A DNA stretch of 64,000 bases from assembly GCA_943736015.1 (NCBI GenBank), contig OX031059.1, positions 18,600,001 through 18,664,000 of the forward strand. The letters run 5' to 3'. Below the pieces are notes generated by a model, which made no database searches, was not told where the DNA came from, and saw only the letters and a list, made by a program, of their open reading frames with translations. Both the position numbers and the translations under genes were made by a program. This document shows, one piece after another, positions 32,305-44,803 of the stretch. This stretch comes from Tridacna crocea. Taxonomy: Eukaryota > Mollusca > Bivalvia > Cardiida > Cardiidae. Each line of letters starts with the position of its first letter. Within the stretch, counting starts at the first letter, position 1.

Positions 32305-33108
32305 AAAATGTGTTCATGTGTGGTAAATGAAATACTTAGAAATCTTATGTCGAAATCCTGTGGGGTAATTGAAACAATTTGTATACGTGAGAAACTCACA
32401 CGCCCGGACGCTATATTGTAAAACAATGATAAACATGGCATTTCAAGTGGAAACCTTCGTACAAACTCACTGAAGATAAAGCATGTTGGATTCTTTCTTG
32501 TGTAAACACTTGAGATCTACGATAGTTTTCTATGTCATAGGACAACCTCATTGATTTCACTCGATAGTGTTTCACACCGTTTTAATCTGTTTTCATATCA
32601 TATCCCAGCGACAGTTCATTTGTTAATCCTGAAACTATGGAACTCGAAAAACGGCTCTGGGCACTCGAGTATATTTTATGCGGACTAACGTAGTACCACA
32701 TCAGCACGACTCCTTTGATTGTGAAGAAACTTGACAATCAAAAAGGTAACATTTGTGTTGAATAATCATATTTTACATAGAAGTTTTAAAGACGTTGATT
32801 GCAAACTCGTTGCAGCCGGCCTGCCATAGCCAAGTTAGTTGGCCCATAATGGACCCTAAGGATGGCCTTAGGTGACCTAATTAGTTTTTGAAATGCATTA
32901 TCTATGCCATTTTCACTTTTTCCTCTTCCTCGACAAAATTATTCATGGATTTATGTTTATCATTAGATTTGTTTGCCATAGTTCCACTGCAGGCGTAACA
33001 AGAGACATTGTAGCTAATGTTATATACCTTGGCGCTTTCATATGTGCGAAACAGATAACTTTATGAAAATTGGCGGGTAGAGAAACGGTTCCTCTTGAAC
33101 AGATACTG
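32305..33108. other. Unassigned DNA with a small hairpin
   Basis: CCTTTGATTGT and ACAATCAAAAAGG (about 32711-32745) can pair. No gene recognised. Confidence 0.35.
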
Positions 33109-33594
33109 GCCTAGTTCGAGCGCTTACTATAGAAACTATAGTTCGACTATAATTCGCGAAAACTGTTACTGGTTTAACCATAGTGACGTCATTCCCGGAC
33201 TATGGTCGAACTTCCGAGTTTGGGAAGGTCTGTCTAGAACCAATATGGCGGACCAAAGGTGAGTAAGCACGAGACTGCTGTGGTGGAAGTCGGTTATGAC
33301 AATAAAGGAAGTATAAATCGATTAGAATTTGTTCGCCGTGGAAATATTTGAGTACAATTTATACACAGGTGTTAAATTTCTTAATTTCTTAATTTTTTTT
33401 TAATCAGATTACAAGCTTTTCAATTGAGGGTTTTTTGCCAAATCAATGTTAAATCCATAAGAGTTAACATTAGTCGATGGAATGGCCTGAAGTTCGCCAT
33501 TTTGTTGGAGGGTATTGTGTTTTCTCGACTATAGAATCTAGACATGCGCAATTGGAAAACTATAGTCAAACCATGGTTTGCGCTCGAACTAGGC
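33109..33594. mobile_element. Family J element (486 bp), single copy seen
   Basis: Terminal inverted repeats GCCTAGTTCGAGCGC (33109) and GCGCTCGAACTAGGC (ending 33594), with AACTATAGT motifs inside both ends. The interior is unrelated to the other families. It contains an ATG and splice-donor context at 33245-33264. No clear target duplication. Confidence 0.7.
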
Positions 33595-33679
33595 TATAGT
33601 CACTATATCACGGATGTATTAGGTCGATACACTTAGCAAGTTCAATTGGTGTTTTCTTTTGGTGTAACACTTTACTACT

Positions 33680-33810
33680 ACCTCGTGTTTTAACAACCTT
33701 GATGAAAGAGTTCAGCCTATCAGAGTTGCGTTATTTTCACAGTTATAGAAAATTCTGGAGAGTAGGGCTTAGAACGTTATTAAGAACGATTGGGGTAAAT
33801 ACGCACCCTG
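33680..33810. mobile_element. Family K, degenerate copy
   Basis: TTCAGCCTATCAGAGTTGCG, ATTCTGGAGAGTAGGGCTTA and TTAAGAACGATTGGGG resemble the right half of K. Confidence 0.4.
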
Positions 33811-33930
33811 TATACGATTTGCTACCGAAAATCAGCCGTATTTATCTAGACGTATCTATATTCTAGTCCAAATATAGGTAAACTGTTGATTCTCTCAAAA
33901 TTTCATTGACTGACCATCGAAGCGTACAAA

Positions 33931-34051
33931 TGTTACAATGTTTTCTATGCTATCAAAAGGTGTCATATACCCATAAAAATGGCTTTATCCTTGCTGCTAT
34001 TTAGGGTCAATTAGAGATACCATAGAAATGCCCTATGGGGTAAAGGGTTAA
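33931..34051 (+). mobile_element. Family A2 right half
   Basis: It starts within the right hairpin arm (TGTTACAATGTTTTCTATGC) and runs to the intact end GGGGTAAAGGGTTAA. The left half is missing. Confidence 0.85.
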
Positions 34052-34473
34052 TATCTTTTAAATTGATAAAAAATATCTGATACCATAGGACTCGTCAGTG
34101 CCACAGCTTATTTCGATATAAAAATCTAAAACAGAGGAAAAATGAAACTAACCCTCCCCCCCCCCACACACACACAAAAAAAATGTTTCATTTAAAAAAA
34201 AAAAGGATAAAAAATCTCAACTTAATGGAGCATAAGAGCATGAAACCAAGTCGGACTGAAATAAATCACTGACAAAAACTGCAAAGCATTTATTCAAAAC
34301 GATTCAAAAGAGTAAATACAATAAAAATCCTATATGTCAAAATTTGCAAAAGTGATCATTCATTTTTCATTTCCGACACAACAGTCTGAAAATATGGCCC
34401 ATTATCAGCAACAATACTCTGCACCCGCTCGTCCTCTCACTCGAAAAATTTGCTTGACATTTGAAAAATACAA

Positions 34474-34708
34474 TTAACCCTTTACCAAACGACAAAATTT
34501 TAAACTGGTCCAAATAGGAATCACTTGCAAACGACAAAATAAACGCAACTCAAAACAATGAAATTTGTTTCCTGCATGGTAGAAAACATTGTGGGAAAAG
34601 GAGAAAATGCTTGTTACCAGCATTTTCTCCTTTTCCAACATTTTTTTTTTTTCAAAAGGCTTCTATCTCAGGTTCGTAAAAATCAGGGATTGTTTGGTAA
34701 AGGGTTAA
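34474..34708 (-). mobile_element. Family A MITE sharing its right TTAA with a B element
   Basis: TTAACCCTTTACCAAACGAC and TGTTTGGTAAAGGGTTAA. The hairpin is disrupted on the right by a T run. TTAA 34705-34708 begins the next element. Confidence 0.9.
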
Positions 34709-34908
34709 CCCTTTTATATGTAAAATAATTGAAACTATAACTTTCAGTCATTCAAAAAAAAACAACAACATGAAATATATCATACGAGTATTTCACAGTT
34801 ATTTTCATAAGAAAATCTTTCAAATATCTAGGTCAATGTAGATCAAAGATCAGACTGCCCGTTCTGGGCAAAGCAAATCTGAGCTATGTTTTGGACAAGA
34901 AGGATTAA
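34705..34908 (-). mobile_element. Family B MITE, degenerate hairpin
   Basis: TTAACCCTTTTATATGTAAA at the left, AGATCAGACTGCCCGTTCTG in the hairpin, right end TGGACAAGAAGGATTAA. Confidence 0.65.
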
Positions 34909-35107
34909 TGACGGAAAATAAAACTAATAACATTCTCATCTATCATCCGGACAGGACATTTTCCGACCATATCCACAAGTCTAACACCTCATTTGGCATT
35001 TAGTTTTCGCAGTGTTACTTTGAATACTCTTCAGTGAACTAGATAGAGCATTTATCGCCCTTAAATATTTATTTCCTGGTGTTAGGGGAAGAAGGGGTGG
35101 GGGGAGA

Positions 35108-35250
35108 AAATGGGAGCTGCATTGTTCAGTGGTAAAGTGTAGGACTTCCGACCTGTACCACCCGGGCCCAAGCTGCACTGGATCCATTGGGCTTTCCGTG
35201 GGAGCGTCCTTGGGCAAGACACTTCAGAACCCTAGCCTAGTTTGGTTAAA
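35108..35250 (+). mobile_element. SINE S2, plus-strand copy (partial)
   Basis: Head GGAGCTGCATTGTTCAGTGG (A box) and ACCACCCGGGCCCAAGC, body CTTGGGCAAGACACTTCAGA. It ends after about 140 bp, without tail. Confidence 0.6.
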
Positions 35251-35277
35251 CTCAGGAAATACATGAACATTGGAGCT

Positions 35278-35634
35278 ATGGCCCGTTGTCTGCGCATGTC
35301 ATATTCTTCGAAGATTCGACTGTCTTATATGACGCATCACTAGCCTCGAAAGCTGGCTGACTGTAATATTACGCTCTATAAAGTAGCAATATTGAAAATA
35401 GCTTTTATCAATACGTTTGAGGAGAACTGAGACCTGCTTTAGCTCCAGATTTCTCTAAACTGCTGAACATAGCTGAGTGAATTGCACGAGGTAGCGTTTT
35501 ATTGAGTAAACCTTTATTTTAGTTTTAAATTCAAAGTAACGGTTGTCGCGTAGGAAAGTGATTCGGTTCTGTACCCAGGATGCCCATATCAGATAGATGA
35601 GTATTTATAGAATGCCATCTAGCGGGAGATAATG
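35278..35634 (-). repeat. Dispersed repeat L, copy 1
   Basis: CCCGTTGTCTGCGCATGTCA, GCGTTTTATTGAGTAAA and AGAATGCCATCTAGCGGGAG recur in inverted orientation at 60598-60902. No coding capacity recognised. Confidence 0.7.
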
Positions 35635-35734
35635 GCTATGGCCTTGATATTACCGAAGTAAAAGTAAATCACGATTCAACCAATCAATTAATCCAAGTGT
35701 TGGACTACATTTATCAAAGAAAACAACCTTTCAG

Positions 35735-35945
35735 CTCTTATAGTAAAACACTGTATTTCAACGACCAATTGGAAAATGATTTTGGAACGTTGGTGGAATA
35801 GCAGTAATTGCTGGCTACGACATTTCTTTTTCTTTTTCGTTCAACGTTTTGCATAACTACATGACGTATAAAAACAAACGCCATCATTTAAGCCATGATT
35901 TTATAGTAAATATGCAAATGCTTCCATCTTAGACGACTCTGTGAA
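35735..35945 (+). mobile_element. Family A, very degenerate copy
   Basis: Weak matches only: AACGACCAATTGG, CATCATTTAAGCCATGAT and TATGCAAATGCTTCCATCTT. Confidence 0.35.
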
Positions 35946-36311
35946 GAACTCGCATCATAGAAAATTCATGAAAGGGGTTTAGTCATTGATGCAAGTTTGT
36001 AAAGCTTTATTACTGGCTGAACATAGAACTGAAGTAATCATAGAGAAGAGAACAAGACCAGGTTGCAAGAGGCCAAATTGCAAGGACCTATTTCATTCTC
36101 AATACGCGATATATGAACTAGCTCTGTACCATTCACAAATGTAGCGAGGGTGACATAATTATATTCCTATTTTCGATTTCGCAATCTTTGGGTTAACCAC
36201 CTTCCCTTCATAAGTGCGATGCACAGGATTTAAGAATGTCACTGTCAGAAAATGTAATTTACATGTATATGAGTAAAATATTCCCCTTTAAACTATTTCC
36301 CGGTCTTAACG
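35946..36311. other. Unassigned DNA
   Basis: No gene or repeat recognised. Confidence 0.3.
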
Positions 36312-36584
36312 CTATATATATGGCTTGCAACACGCCAAAAGGGGCATTCGGACATTTGCGTAAAGTGTCGCCTCGGATTAGCCTGCGCGGTCCGCACAGG
36401 CTAATCCGAGACGGCACTTTACGACTACATCAGATTTTGTCCTAGGTAGACTTGCTCAAAACAGAAAATTACATAAAATAGGAGAGTGTCGTTTCAGATT
36501 ACCCTGCGCGGACTGTGCAGGCTAGTCCGAGACGACAATTTATGCAAATATCCGAATGCCCCTTTTCACGTGTTGCATGCCAAT
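36312..36584. mobile_element. Family C double-hairpin MITE, copy 4
   Basis: TATATATGGCTTGCAACACG and CACGTGTTGCATGCCAATTA. The first hairpin at 36371-36412 is nearly perfect (GGATTAGCCTGCGCGGTCCG), the second less so. Confidence 0.85.
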
Positions 36585-36883
36585 TATACGTGTAAATGCT
36601 TCAACGTTACCCGTGTCTCTTAGAAACGTGATATACAAGACATAAGTATTTCCTTACAAGAACCTCGATATATTAGAGCACGGGGTTTTAATCATTTCCC
36701 AGACATGAATGATAAAAAAATATTTAACTTGTCGTAAAAGCAATTTCACGAGTACATGGAAAAACTCCTTCCTGCGCTAACGTTGTATACAAGTCTATGG
36801 TTGAACTCTATCCGTGTCATTCACACGATATGCAAGGGTTAATTTTTTCTGTCATATATGCAATATACATGTGCATGAGCTAA

Positions 36884-37110
36884 TTAACCCATTACCACAC
36901 AATCCCTACTTTTGACGTCTCTGAGAAAGAAGCCTTTAAAAAGAATTGTGGGAAAAGGAGAAAATGCTGGTAACCATTGTTTTCTCCTTTTCCAACAATG
37001 TTTTCTACCCTCCAGAAAACAAATTTCAAATTTTCAGTCATTTTTATTTTTGTCGTCTGCAAATGCTTTCAATTTGGACAAGTCTATAATATTGTTGTTC
37101 ATACAATTAA
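36884..37110 (+). mobile_element. Family A MITE
   Basis: TTAACCCATTACCACACAAT at the left, TTAA at the right (GTTCATACAATTAA). The right hairpin arm reads CATTGTTTTCTCC, so the tip is unpaired. Confidence 0.85.
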
Positions 37111-37979
37111 GATGAAATAAATGAAGTTTGAAATCATAAACATGATTGTATGGTTTTTTTCTATTCGTGTCATTAACGGGCTGTACGCGAATTTACACAT
37201 TTCATTTCACATACAAAAATCAAAGCGTTGAAAACGCTGGAGTAGTATTTGTCATTGAAGGTAACATCCCTTGACAGTAGAATGCATGAAGTATAGAGAG
37301 AGAAACCATGCAAATATATCGAATAGAATTGCGTTCGTAGCTAAAAACTATGATTTTGAGATATCTTTGGCCGCACAGATTTAATTCCCAACATTAAAAT
37401 GAATTACTTCGATCTACAAGTATTTGTGCACAGTCAATAGGAATAGCGCGCAATAATGGGTCGAAATAGCCAAAGTGCGAACAAGTTTTGGAACGAAAAA
37501 GCCCAGGAGCAAGCCATCAGGAGACAAATTTTGTGTATATCAATGCGTCAATTGTGGAGATTTTTTCAATCATAAATTAGTATTTCCACGATCAATAGCC
37601 TCACCCAATGTATTCTAACATACCATTTTAAATTACATATTATATTACTACCGAAACACACATTTGTCTGAGAGAAAATTATCTTAATTGGGTTTATTTC
37701 ATTCGGCTTTGCACAAAATACGATACGTCGTCTTCAAAATACAATATTGAACTCATAGTAGTATTGTCTTCGACAAATACCACAATTAAACTGATCTCTA
37801 TCAAAGAAGCTTTGAAAACGTTGCACGGGGCATATGTAACCCGTCACGCTGACTATCTGGGAATTCAGCACATCAATAAGATGAAAAGAGATCGAAGTGC
37901 AGGTCAATTGAAGCTGATAGTTAAAAATTGACTGTATAGTAAGGCAAACTGACCACTTTTCATACAGAAAATATCATAA
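37111..37979. other. AT-rich DNA without recognised features
   Basis: No gene or repeat recognised. Confidence 0.3.
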
Positions 37980-38085
37980 AAATGAAAGGTTTCAACCCTG
38001 GTCAGCCTGCGCAATTCGCGCAGTCTGACCCGAGCTGACACTTTTCGCAGTTCCTAGATGGCCCTTTTTTTGCGTGACGTGTAAC
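37980..38085. mobile_element. Family D fragment
   Basis: TTTCAACCCTGGTCAGCCTG and CGCGCAGTCTGACCCGAGCT form a worn hairpin. The outer end is GATGGCCCTTTTTTTGCG. Confidence 0.6.
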
Positions 38086-39127
38086 AGATTATTTTCGGTG
38101 CAGCTGAATACGCTGGAATTCAATCTACGTCTTTGCCGCTGATATACTAGAATGAATAAATAGTACTCGTAGTTTGCGACTGGTAAAAACGTGGACTTAT
38201 TTATCAGGCAGGTCGCTGCTGACTTACCTGCGAAGACATTAATAGTACCATTAATTTTAGCAACAACTTTTCGATTTTGCAGCCGATTTATTTGGATTAA
38301 TATCTAATTTGAAAAATGTTTCTTCCGGAAAATCCCTGATTTTCAACAATATGTAAAACAATGAGGAAGACAAGGCACTTGCTGGCAAGGTTTTTTTTCA
38401 ACATCATAGCAAACAACAAAAAAGGTTCCATATTTATATTCAAGTACATTGCGTCGTTTACCGATTTTTTTAAAAAAGACCTTTGTTGTCTTTTATAACA
38501 TGGAATATCTAACTCTCACTGGTTCATTTTACTTCTCTCTCTCTCTCTTTTTGTCGAAAGTATAATATTTAAAGTTATCTTTAAAATGTATGATGGATTG
38601 ACAAAATTCAAATGTTTTTGCTTTATCTGTCATATTTAAATATTTCAACAATGAGTAATATCAAAGGCCCTTTTCCTCTTTTATCACAAAACTTATCATC
38701 ATTTTCAGATATGATAAGTAATAGCCGTGTTGTCATAATTTGACTAACGTACGCTTTGAAGTTAAAGTAGGAATCCGCCTAAATATGTCTAGGATCTAGG
38801 CCACATTTCATTATCTCCTTTCCGTACACCGGTTAGATTCCAGATTTCATATCCACGCATCATTCTTAAGACATTCTTGTTCTAATTCTCAAGAATAGTC
38901 AGATTTTTTTAAATAACACAACTTATGATTTAAGTGGACTCAATGACATATTTCGTTACTTTCTTCAGTCTTCCTTCAGAATGAGGCTTGGAATGAAATT
39001 TAGAATAGTTAATGGATACTGACCCAGGACAAAGAGTAAAAAGCTACATACGTAATCCTTTGCCCATGTAGGTGTGTTTAGTCGCCTCTGAAGCGTAAGG
39101 CATTCTGAAAAGGAAGAAAATACTTTA
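38086..39127. other. AT-rich DNA with a short (TC)n
   Basis: CTCTCTCTCTCT at about 38536-38547. No gene recognised. Confidence 0.35.
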
Positions 39128-39357
39128 TAAGAGTTTTTATTTAATAGAGATTAACGCCGCTTTCAACATGTGTTCAGTCATTTCACGGTAATAGCTCACA
39201 TATTCATGTTTTCTGGGTTTTACTAGTTTTAGACTAGGGCTCTGAAGTATCTTGCTCAAGGACACTTCAATGAAAAACCCAGCGGATCCAGTGTGGCTCG
39301 CACCCCGGTTCTCCAGGTTACGACTTCCACACTTCTCCAATGAGCCACGCAGGGTCC
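39128..39357 (-). mobile_element. SINE S2, most complete copy
   Basis: Minus-strand head with A-box-like TGGCTCATTGGAGAAG and B-box-like AACCGGGGTGCGAGCC. Body AAACATGAATATGTGAGCTA and TGAAGTGTCCTTGAGCAAG, then CGCTTTCAACATG near the left end. Confidence 0.75.
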
Positions 39358-39989
39358 CTATTTATTAGTGGAAAAGTTACTTTTGTGATAAGGCGTGTTA
39401 ATGGATCTGAATCTATAATATACGCGACAGCAATATTGTTGTTAAAGAAGCAACTTTGAAACTGTCGTATTGCCTCCTTTAATACACTGTCCAAAGAATT
39501 AACGGATCACATGTTTTCGATTTTGATCACAAGATAATTTTTTACAGCGCAGACAATGCATTTTTTTTATTTCTAATCGTAAGTTCACTCAGTCCACTTA
39601 AATCTCAGAATAGGTAAAAACGATTTGGTTTGCACAAAAAATGTTTGGGCTGTATAGCTGTGTCTTTTGTTTACCTTTTGCCTGATCTTAAAATTCTTTT
39701 TTTTTGCAAGCGACTAACATATGCGGACCACCTGATAACACAATATTTCCATACTTTAAATAGTATGATTTAAATTTGAATGTATTATGACATCTTCTTG
39801 AATATTTTGGCCTTTACTGGGCATGAAAAATCAAATTGAAAACGGAAACACTGTCCAGGAGTTGCCAGATGGTCAGACATAACTAACCGTCATCAAGTTG
39901 ACAGGATGAAGTGGACACGAGTTAATCCAATCCCTCAGTCCAGCTCACGTAACCTGTCCTGTGAATTGGCCATGTTTTCTGCTATAATC
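39358..39989. other. Unassigned DNA
   Basis: No gene or repeat recognised. Confidence 0.3.
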
Positions 39990-40149
39990 CTCTGAACAAG
40001 TCTTTGCCAGACGACAAAATTTTATAACCTAGTCCAAATTTAAAACATTTGCAGACGGCAAATTATATGTTACTCAAAGCATGAAATTTGTCTTTGAAAT
40101 GATAGAAAACGTTGTGCCAAAAAAAGGGAAAATAAATCCTGGTGAAAAG
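39990..40149 (-). mobile_element. Family A left half, degenerate
   Basis: GTCTTTGCCAGACGACAAAA, TTTGCAGACGGCAAATTATA and GATAGAAAACGTTGTGCC. It stops inside the hairpin. Confidence 0.6.
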
Positions 40150-41108
40150 CTACTTTGCTGGCCATAAACTGTGCTACTTTTTGAATTTAGATTTAGTACA
40201 AGAAAATATTGATGCGTAACATCAATGGCGTCGCAAATCAGTTGTTTCTGGAATAAGGCACATTACAACATTTCAAATCAACGAAAGCAAATTTACGCAG
40301 AACTCGGTGAGAAATGAACAAAGAAGTCCTAAACAATCCTTAGAATGCAATGAATGGGTATGAAATAACCAAAATGGGTAGGTAATGAATGATGTGAGTA
40401 CAAGAATGGCCAAAATATTAGGAATAGATGGATACGAAGAGATAAAAAAATAGTACGAAATGGCCTAGGTACGAAATGACCTTGTCATGAAATGACTTGA
40501 AGCCGAGTAAACAATATGGCTGCCTGCATAGGCACTTTTCAAAACCGAATAAAAATATAGTGCCGCCGCTCATGCGGCGCCACAGTAAGAATACTTAGAA
40601 TGGCTGGAAAATATGAACTTTGCTAGAGGTTGCAAAAAACTTTAAATGGGTCATGTTTAGTGAAAAGGGAGCTTAGTGCTTCTGCGCAGGCTGAAATGAC
40701 TAGATATTTTTTTTACCACAAGTCAATTTTTTTGTATGTCAAAGGACCAATCTAACTCTTGAAACAGTTGTTCTACAAACTGGACTTTACGGATGAACAT
40801 TTATATGATGCTTATCGTAGGACAGTGTATCAAGGAGGTGTATTACGGCCCCTTTAACCAGAGCTCAGCCAATATAAACCTGACTGGTGTAGAAAACACA
40901 AGTAGGAAAGGAAAGATATATTTCACCCCGTACCCTCAGTGTTTTTCTTTAAGAGGAGTTTTATGAAGGAAAAGGAAGAGTAAAAAAGGTGCAGTAAATG
41001 GATAATTGGGACGAACACCTGGTCATTCGGACAATGTTTTGACCACTTCATGGTTTGGTCAACAACATCACCAACAGTTTTTGCCACTGATTTACGCTAA
41101 CGATCTAC
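40150..41108. other. Unassigned DNA with family D remnants
   Basis: A D-like stretch lies at 40650-40765 (GAAAAGGGAGCTTAGTGC, TTCTGCGCAGGCTGA, GTCAAAGGACCAATCTAAC). A small GC hairpin lies at about 40561-40577 (CCGCCGCTCATGCGGCG). Confidence 0.4.
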
Positions 41109-41337
41109 TTAACCCTTTATCACACAATCCCGACTTTTAACACCCCTATGAAAGAAGCCTTTTGAAAACATTGTGAGAAAAGGAGAAAATGCTGGTAACC
41201 AGCATTTTCTCCTTTTCCCACAATATTTTCTACCCTTCAAATAACAAATTCTAACTTTTCTGTCACATTTCTTTTGTCATTTGCAAATGCTTTCAATTTG
41301 GACCAGTCCATAACTTTGTCGTTTGGTAAAGAGTTAA
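41109..41337 (+). mobile_element. Family A MITE, well preserved
   Basis: TTAACCCTTTATCACACAAT and CGTTTGGTAAAGAGTTAA. The hairpin at 41163-41229 is near perfect. Confidence 0.9.
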
Positions 41338-42296
41338 GTGGTGTTGCAGTCACAGTCCACTTTTCTTCATGGCCAATTTTCTGGGGGTTAGAAATTTTTG
41401 ACTCTATCATAGCCAACTTTCGCGGACATGGAAAAATCGATATAGGCCAATTTTACCTGTATTTTTTATATAGAATTATGAAGGGCCTGGGTAAATAAAC
41501 GCTTATAACTTCATCAATTTTCAGAATTGAAAATTATCTCAAGCGAGTTAAGAAAATTCAATTCATTCTCTTTCAAATGAACTTAGTTGTAAAAATTTCG
41601 GAAAAGAAACTTTTGGTCCTTTTTTAACTTAAAAATTGTAGGTATGGTTTATATAGAATAAAGAGGAAAAACGTATTTTCCGAAGTCAAAAACTGTAATA
41701 TTTGTTTAATTTTCTTTCTTTGACTTGAAAAGTCAAAATTATCTCAAGTGGAGTCAGTTAGTTTATTCATTTCTCTTTCAAATGGTATAAGTTTGAGTCA
41801 TTTAAAAAAATAAACTTTTGGTCCTTTTTACAGTTTTTTAATGCCACTATCCTATTTTTTTCTTTTTCCGTGAACGTTCGGAGTATCCCGTACTTTGCCG
41901 ATATTGGCCGAGTCTCACTGTTAGATAACCCTGCCGGGTATCTTTATCGTGTTACGTAATGTTTTATTGACCAACGGACCCCATGCTATGTTTATGATAT
42001 ACATGTATCCACATGATTATAAACTGGAATTTATACCCGTGTTGTTTGATCATGACAGTATCCCTAAGATATTTTATTATGTACCTTTTTTACCTAAAAG
42101 ACCAAAATTTAATACTTATGAGAATATTTCCTTTTACAATCATTAAGATCTGAAATAAGAAAATGCACGTTTGATGATTTTTTTTTTTCAACTTTTCAAC
42201 TTTTTGAAATTCATGCCGTATCAATTTTTTTTTTTGCTGACAGCTCACAAACTCATGTTTCCTTGCTTTTTTTTTAAATCGGTCTTAGATCTGTCA
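41338..42296. other. AT-rich DNA with an internal imperfect repeat
   Basis: A motif (AATTATCTCAAG, then CATT-TCTTTCAAATG, then ACTTTTGGTCCTTTTT) occurs twice, near 41535-41625 and 41735-41830, suggesting an old duplication of about 200 bp. No gene recognised. Confidence 0.45.
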
Positions 42297-42479
42297 TATC
42301 ATATAGAAAGATTTTAAAAACACTGAAGAAAAAAGATTTCAACATTTTCTCATTTTCTTGCAATATTTTTAATTCTACAAAAGATAAGTTTCATTTTCTT
42401 TTATGTTTTAATATTTGTCTTAAGAAAATTACTTCATTTTGAACAAGTCTGAAATTTTGTCTTTTGGTAAACATTCAAA
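42297..42479 (+). mobile_element. Family A, degenerate copy
   Basis: TTTTCTCATTTTCTTGCAAT and AACAAGTCTGAAATTTTGTC then TTTTGGTAAAC. The left end is lost. Confidence 0.5.
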
Positions 42480-42855
42480 TAACAAGCTTAACCTGTTACT
42501 GTAGAAATACGACATCTAACGACCCTGCTGTTGATTGTTTGGGATACAGGATTATTATCTTTTTACAAATTATCTTTTACTTTTCAAACAATTATTTTCT
42601 ACATCACTCAATCAGTTTCTCCTGCAAAGAGTATTTACCGTTCAAAGAATGACAATGTTAGATCAAAATTGACCCAGATTATGAATATAGGGGGAAAAGG
42701 TTAAAAAAAAGCGAATTCTTCTTTATCGGCGACTTTATGATTTAGCTGCTGCATACTAGTAATTATCATAAGCCACTGTACAGACTCATGAAATATCCCG
42801 AAGAAATAGCACCCTTTTGAAATTGCTCTGTGGGGCAAGGTAATATTGAACCTGA

Positions 42856-43055
42856 AACCACAAAATTCCTGAGATTTAACGATCCTGAGGTAGAGAGCTT
42901 TTGAAAACATTGTTAGAAAAGAAGAAAATTTTTGTAACCTGAGCTTAAACCTTTTCTCACAATTAATCCTTTTTGAGACAAATTTCATCGTGTAAGTCAC
43001 GAAAATGATAAAAATTTGGACAAGTCTAAAATATAGTCGTTTGGTAAAGGGTTAA
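42856..43055 (+). mobile_element. Family A, hairpin arm lost
   Basis: ACCACAAAATTCCTGAGATT, ACGATCCTGAGGTAGAG, and right end TCGTTTGGTAAAGGGTTAA. The hairpin region is scrambled. Confidence 0.65.
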
Positions 43056-44080
43056 GTAGAACAAATTTAACCTACTGTTGTACAAATACGACTTCTGACG
43101 GAAGAATTGGCCTAAACAGTGAGGGATGGTTCTTCCATTTTTAAAACGGCGCAACCTGCAATAAGCATAACCGCTAAGAGTAAATAAAAGATGAAAAAAG
43201 TAGACCATGTATGTACATGGAAAAGGGAATAATACAAGCTACTTCTCCTTTACCAGTGATGGAAAAAGTTACCTGCTGTGTAATCATTATGTATTATTTC
43301 AAGAGATAGTATTTAATCAACCGTCTATTACGAATGATCTACATGTATTTTGGTTTGAAACCGGTTTTAACACTGCTTGCTGGAGAATTCTACTGATGAT
43401 TAGTTGAAATGACACTGCCTGCATCATACATAACTTTTTTCGAGAAAGAAATACCTTTTTATCTTTATCATTCCTGTAAGCGGCGCTAGAGTGTCGCATC
43501 GGATCAGTTCACAAAAGCTGATCTGTTATGATACTTTCAACACGAACCTTTTTTATAACTTTCAGATGCGTCTCGAGCACAGTTTTTCCCTCCATTTTGG
43601 ATGCAATAAAAAGAATCTTAAGTATATATAATACATCGGCAGCGTTTTTAAACTTGTGTGATAATAATAGCTTGGACCTCCTTTTATGTATAAAGATATA
43701 GTTTAGTGCATAGATAGACCTAAGTTGTTCCGAAAAACTTATACCTAAACAGCCTTTAGACTCGCTCAAAATGGAAACATTTTAATACATTTATTGATAG
43801 TAGTAGACATTGTAAACAAATGCAACATCGCTCATTAAGCCAAAATATATATCGGCGCCATACAGTACATGGAGTGTTCGGAACGAACCATTTTCTTTTA
43901 TTTGTTCGATGAAAACCAACTTTGAATGAATGCTTTCTTATATGCCGAATCTGTTAAGACTCGGGAGGGTATGATTGCTGTAGTGTTGAACTGGAACTCT
44001 CAAAACGCCGAATTTTCTGCTGAATTCAACATGTTGATTTTGCCACAATAATCAAAGTTTTTTTTTTCAACCAAAATAAT
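43056..44080. other. Unassigned DNA
   Basis: A short inverted repeat (GGATCAG...CTGATCT) lies at 43500-43525. No gene recognised. Confidence 0.35.
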
Positions 44081-44084
44081 TTTC

Positions 44085-44175
44085 GACATATAGAATCAAT
44101 CAGGTCCAAGATCAGACAGCTTGTTTTGTGCAGCCTGCTATAAATCTAAAATGTCAGCAAAAGGGCATTTGGACG
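44085..44175. mobile_element. Family B, degenerate hairpin
   Basis: GGTCCAAGATCAGACAGCTT, TTGTGCAGCCTGCTA and ATGTCAGCAAAAGGGC. Confidence 0.5.
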
Positions 44176-44214
44176 AATTAGATTTCAGGATCAGACTACC
44201 TTTTCAAAGACAGA

Positions 44215-44300
44215 CCGTATCATTTGAGTTGTATTTAATTTGTTGTCTGCAAATGTTTTTAACTTGGTGGTGTCCAAAATTTCGTCATTCGGTTTTTTTG
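44215..44300 (+). mobile_element. Family A right-arm fragment
   Basis: TTTGTTGTCTGCAAATGTTT, AACTTGGTGGTGTCC and TTTCGTCATTCGGTTT. Confidence 0.5.
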
Positions 44301-44803
44301 ATGAAGAAATTTGCTTTATGTGGCAGTTAATATACCAATCCGACCCCGAGAAAGAAAGACCAAAAGTGCATTTAGGCGGATTAGATTTCAGGATCGGAGC
44401 GCATTTGTCGAGAGCAGTTTCAGGACCGATCAGTTTATGTCTCAGAGAAGCAAAACTTAACCGTTAATCCGAGGATAAATGAATTACAAACCGACAAATC
44501 AAGCTAAAATATAACAATTTCAACGTTCTTTTCCCAAGAAAAATCTCGCTTTATCTGGAGGTGAAATTCCAATATGCTGTCGAGTCTAATGAGGGTGCGC
44601 ATTATGTGCAGTCTGAAACTGATATTCAAGAGCCACACTGGCTGTACCAGACAAAGGGTTTGGGTTAAAATTAGAAAAAATGCCAGGGCAGATATCCCGT
44701 CTAGGCAAGGATTGTGAATTTGAAGCTGGCTACTGTTACGTAATGTTACGTTTCTCTTATCTTTTATCGCTTCAGGCGATTACTTACAGCCAATTTGTGA
44801 AAT

